Positions 14,344 through 14,992 of a stretch of DNA of 14,992 bases are shown piece after piece (the first letter of the stretch is position 1; each line of letters opens with the position of its first letter). The notes under the pieces were generated by a model that was not told the DNA's origin, searched no databases, and worked only from the letters and a program-made list of their open reading frames with translations. This stretch comes from an uncultured Pelagibacteraceae bacterium (GTDB lineage Bacteria > Pseudomonadota > Alphaproteobacteria > Pelagibacterales > Pelagibacteraceae). The stretch is from NCBI GenBank assembly GCA_902557585.1, contig CACEBA010000015.1:1-14992 (forward strand), read 5' to 3'. The translations under genes were made by a program, and so were the position numbers.

Positions 14344-14992
14344 ATGGGAAAAAAAATTATCTTCTTAGTTGACCATAAGTATAGGGATTTTCCGTCAATA
14401 TCTCTTATTGGTTTTTTCTTAGAAAAAAAAGGGCACGAAGTACATTTTAAAAGAATTCATGAGCCTGAAGTTGAATTGATAAATCCAGATGTAATAGTCG
14501 AGGCAAAATACTCGCGACCAGAAACTTACATAAAAAAAATTGAGAATTGGCAAAAACAAAATATCAAAATAGTTGTTATGGAAACCGAAGGCATAATACA
14601 GTGGAAAGGTTTCAAACCATTAATGAATTACAAGCCAGATTTTTGTTTTTTTTGGAATAATTATCATGGTTATGAATATGATAAGAATATATATCATAAT
14701 AAAACAGTTGTGCTTGGATGCCCAAGATCAGACTTTTTACATGAGAATTTCAAAGAAATGAGAGAAGAAAGCAATATACCAGATTCATTGAACATTGATA
14801 CAAATGTTAAAACAATAACAATTGCAACACCAAATTCTTATGAAGATTTGCCTCAAAAAAAAATAGACGATATAAAAAAAAGATATTTAGAAGTTCACAA
14901 ATCTAGCACCAGTTTTGAAAACTTAATAGTTCACATGAAAGATGCTAGAAAATCGATTACATCATTTTGTGATGAAATTTTAAAATTAAAAA
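14344..14992 (+). CDS. Surface-carbohydrate biosynthesis protein, GT-B-like (partial, 3' end cut by window)
   Basis: The first 216 codons of a gene that runs off the right edge with no stop. The ATG at 14344 lies six bases after the previous stop, with no clear ribosome site, and gives a well-formed start: MGKKIIFLVDHKYRDFPS, a first beta-strand followed by a helix, as in GT-B type nucleotide-sugar proteins. NPDVIVEAKYSRPE, VVMETEGI, FFWNNYHGYEY and VVLGCPRSDFL recall the surface-carbohydrate biosynthesis family, in which a V.G.PR.D motif is typical. The second domain would lie beyond the window. Membership is recognised by pattern only, and the sugar or phosphoglycerol donor is unknown. Confidence 0.7.
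   Translation, partial: MGKKIIFLVDHKYRDFPSISLIGFFLEKKGHEVHFKRIHEPEVELINPDVIVEAKYSRPETYIKKIENWQKQNIKIVVMETEGIIQWKGFKPLMNYKPDFCFFWNNYHGYEYDKNIYHNKTVVLGCPRSDFLHENFKEMREESNIPDSLNIDTNVKTITIATPNSYEDLPQKKIDDIKKRYLEVHKSSTSFENLIVHMKDARKSITSFCDEILKLK

Overview
The window is strongly AT-rich, with long A runs, Lys/Asn/Ile-rich proteins and almost no intergenic DNA. It looks like a streamlined AT-rich marine bacterium of the SAR11/Pelagibacter kind. This placement rests on composition and gene packing only; there is no rRNA or other phylogenetic marker. All genes are on the plus strand: fourteen complete or frameshifted genes and one cut by the right edge. Nine of the fourteen junctions overlap (TAATG, ATGA or 8-17 nt) and the other gaps are 0-8 nt once a frameshift at about 11110 is repaired. 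This reads as one long co-transcribed surface-polysaccharide operon. No promoter, terminator, RNA gene, CRISPR array or insertion sequence is visible, and the operon probably begins left of base 1.

Left part (25-6476): genes typical of nonulosonic (sialic, legionaminic or pseudaminic type) acid synthesis. In order they are a NeuB-type synthase, a Gfo/Idh/MocA oxidoreductase, a TIM-barrel sugar isomerase/epimerase-like protein, an unusual fusion of two CBS domains to a nucleotide-sugar dehydrogenase, a DegT/DnrJ/EryC1 PLP aminotransferase and a NeuA-type CMP-sugar synthetase.

Middle part (6473-9014): a HisF-like, HisH-like and WbpG/PseA-like triplet. This is the glutamine-dependent machinery known to turn an N-acetyl group on a sugar into an acetamidino (amidine) group. 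The HisF-like protein lacks both catalytic aspartates of true HisF, so a role in histidine synthesis is unlikely.

Right part (9014-11284): a UDP-glucuronate-type 4-epimerase and a WbpA/TviB-type UDP-N-acetylhexosamine 6-dehydrogenase. The dehydrogenase C-terminus is split off by a -1 shift at a run of eight A's; it is either a homopolymer error or mutation, or a slippage site. Then (11285-14992) come a zinc-ribbon protein with a degenerate methyltransferase-like domain, a glycosyltransferase family 2 domain fused to a second NeuA-like cytidylyltransferase, a predicted class I SAM methyltransferase, and the start of a surface-carbohydrate biosynthesis protein.

Inferred function: synthesis, CMP activation, amidination and transfer of an acidic sugar, plus a uronic-acid branch, for a cell-surface glycan. 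The 4,6-dehydratase, hydrolysing 2-epimerase and N-acetyltransferase needed for a full legionaminic- or pseudaminic-type route are not in the window. An alternative route to an acetamidino diaminouronic acid (WbpA/WbpB/WbpE/WbpG style) cannot be excluded.
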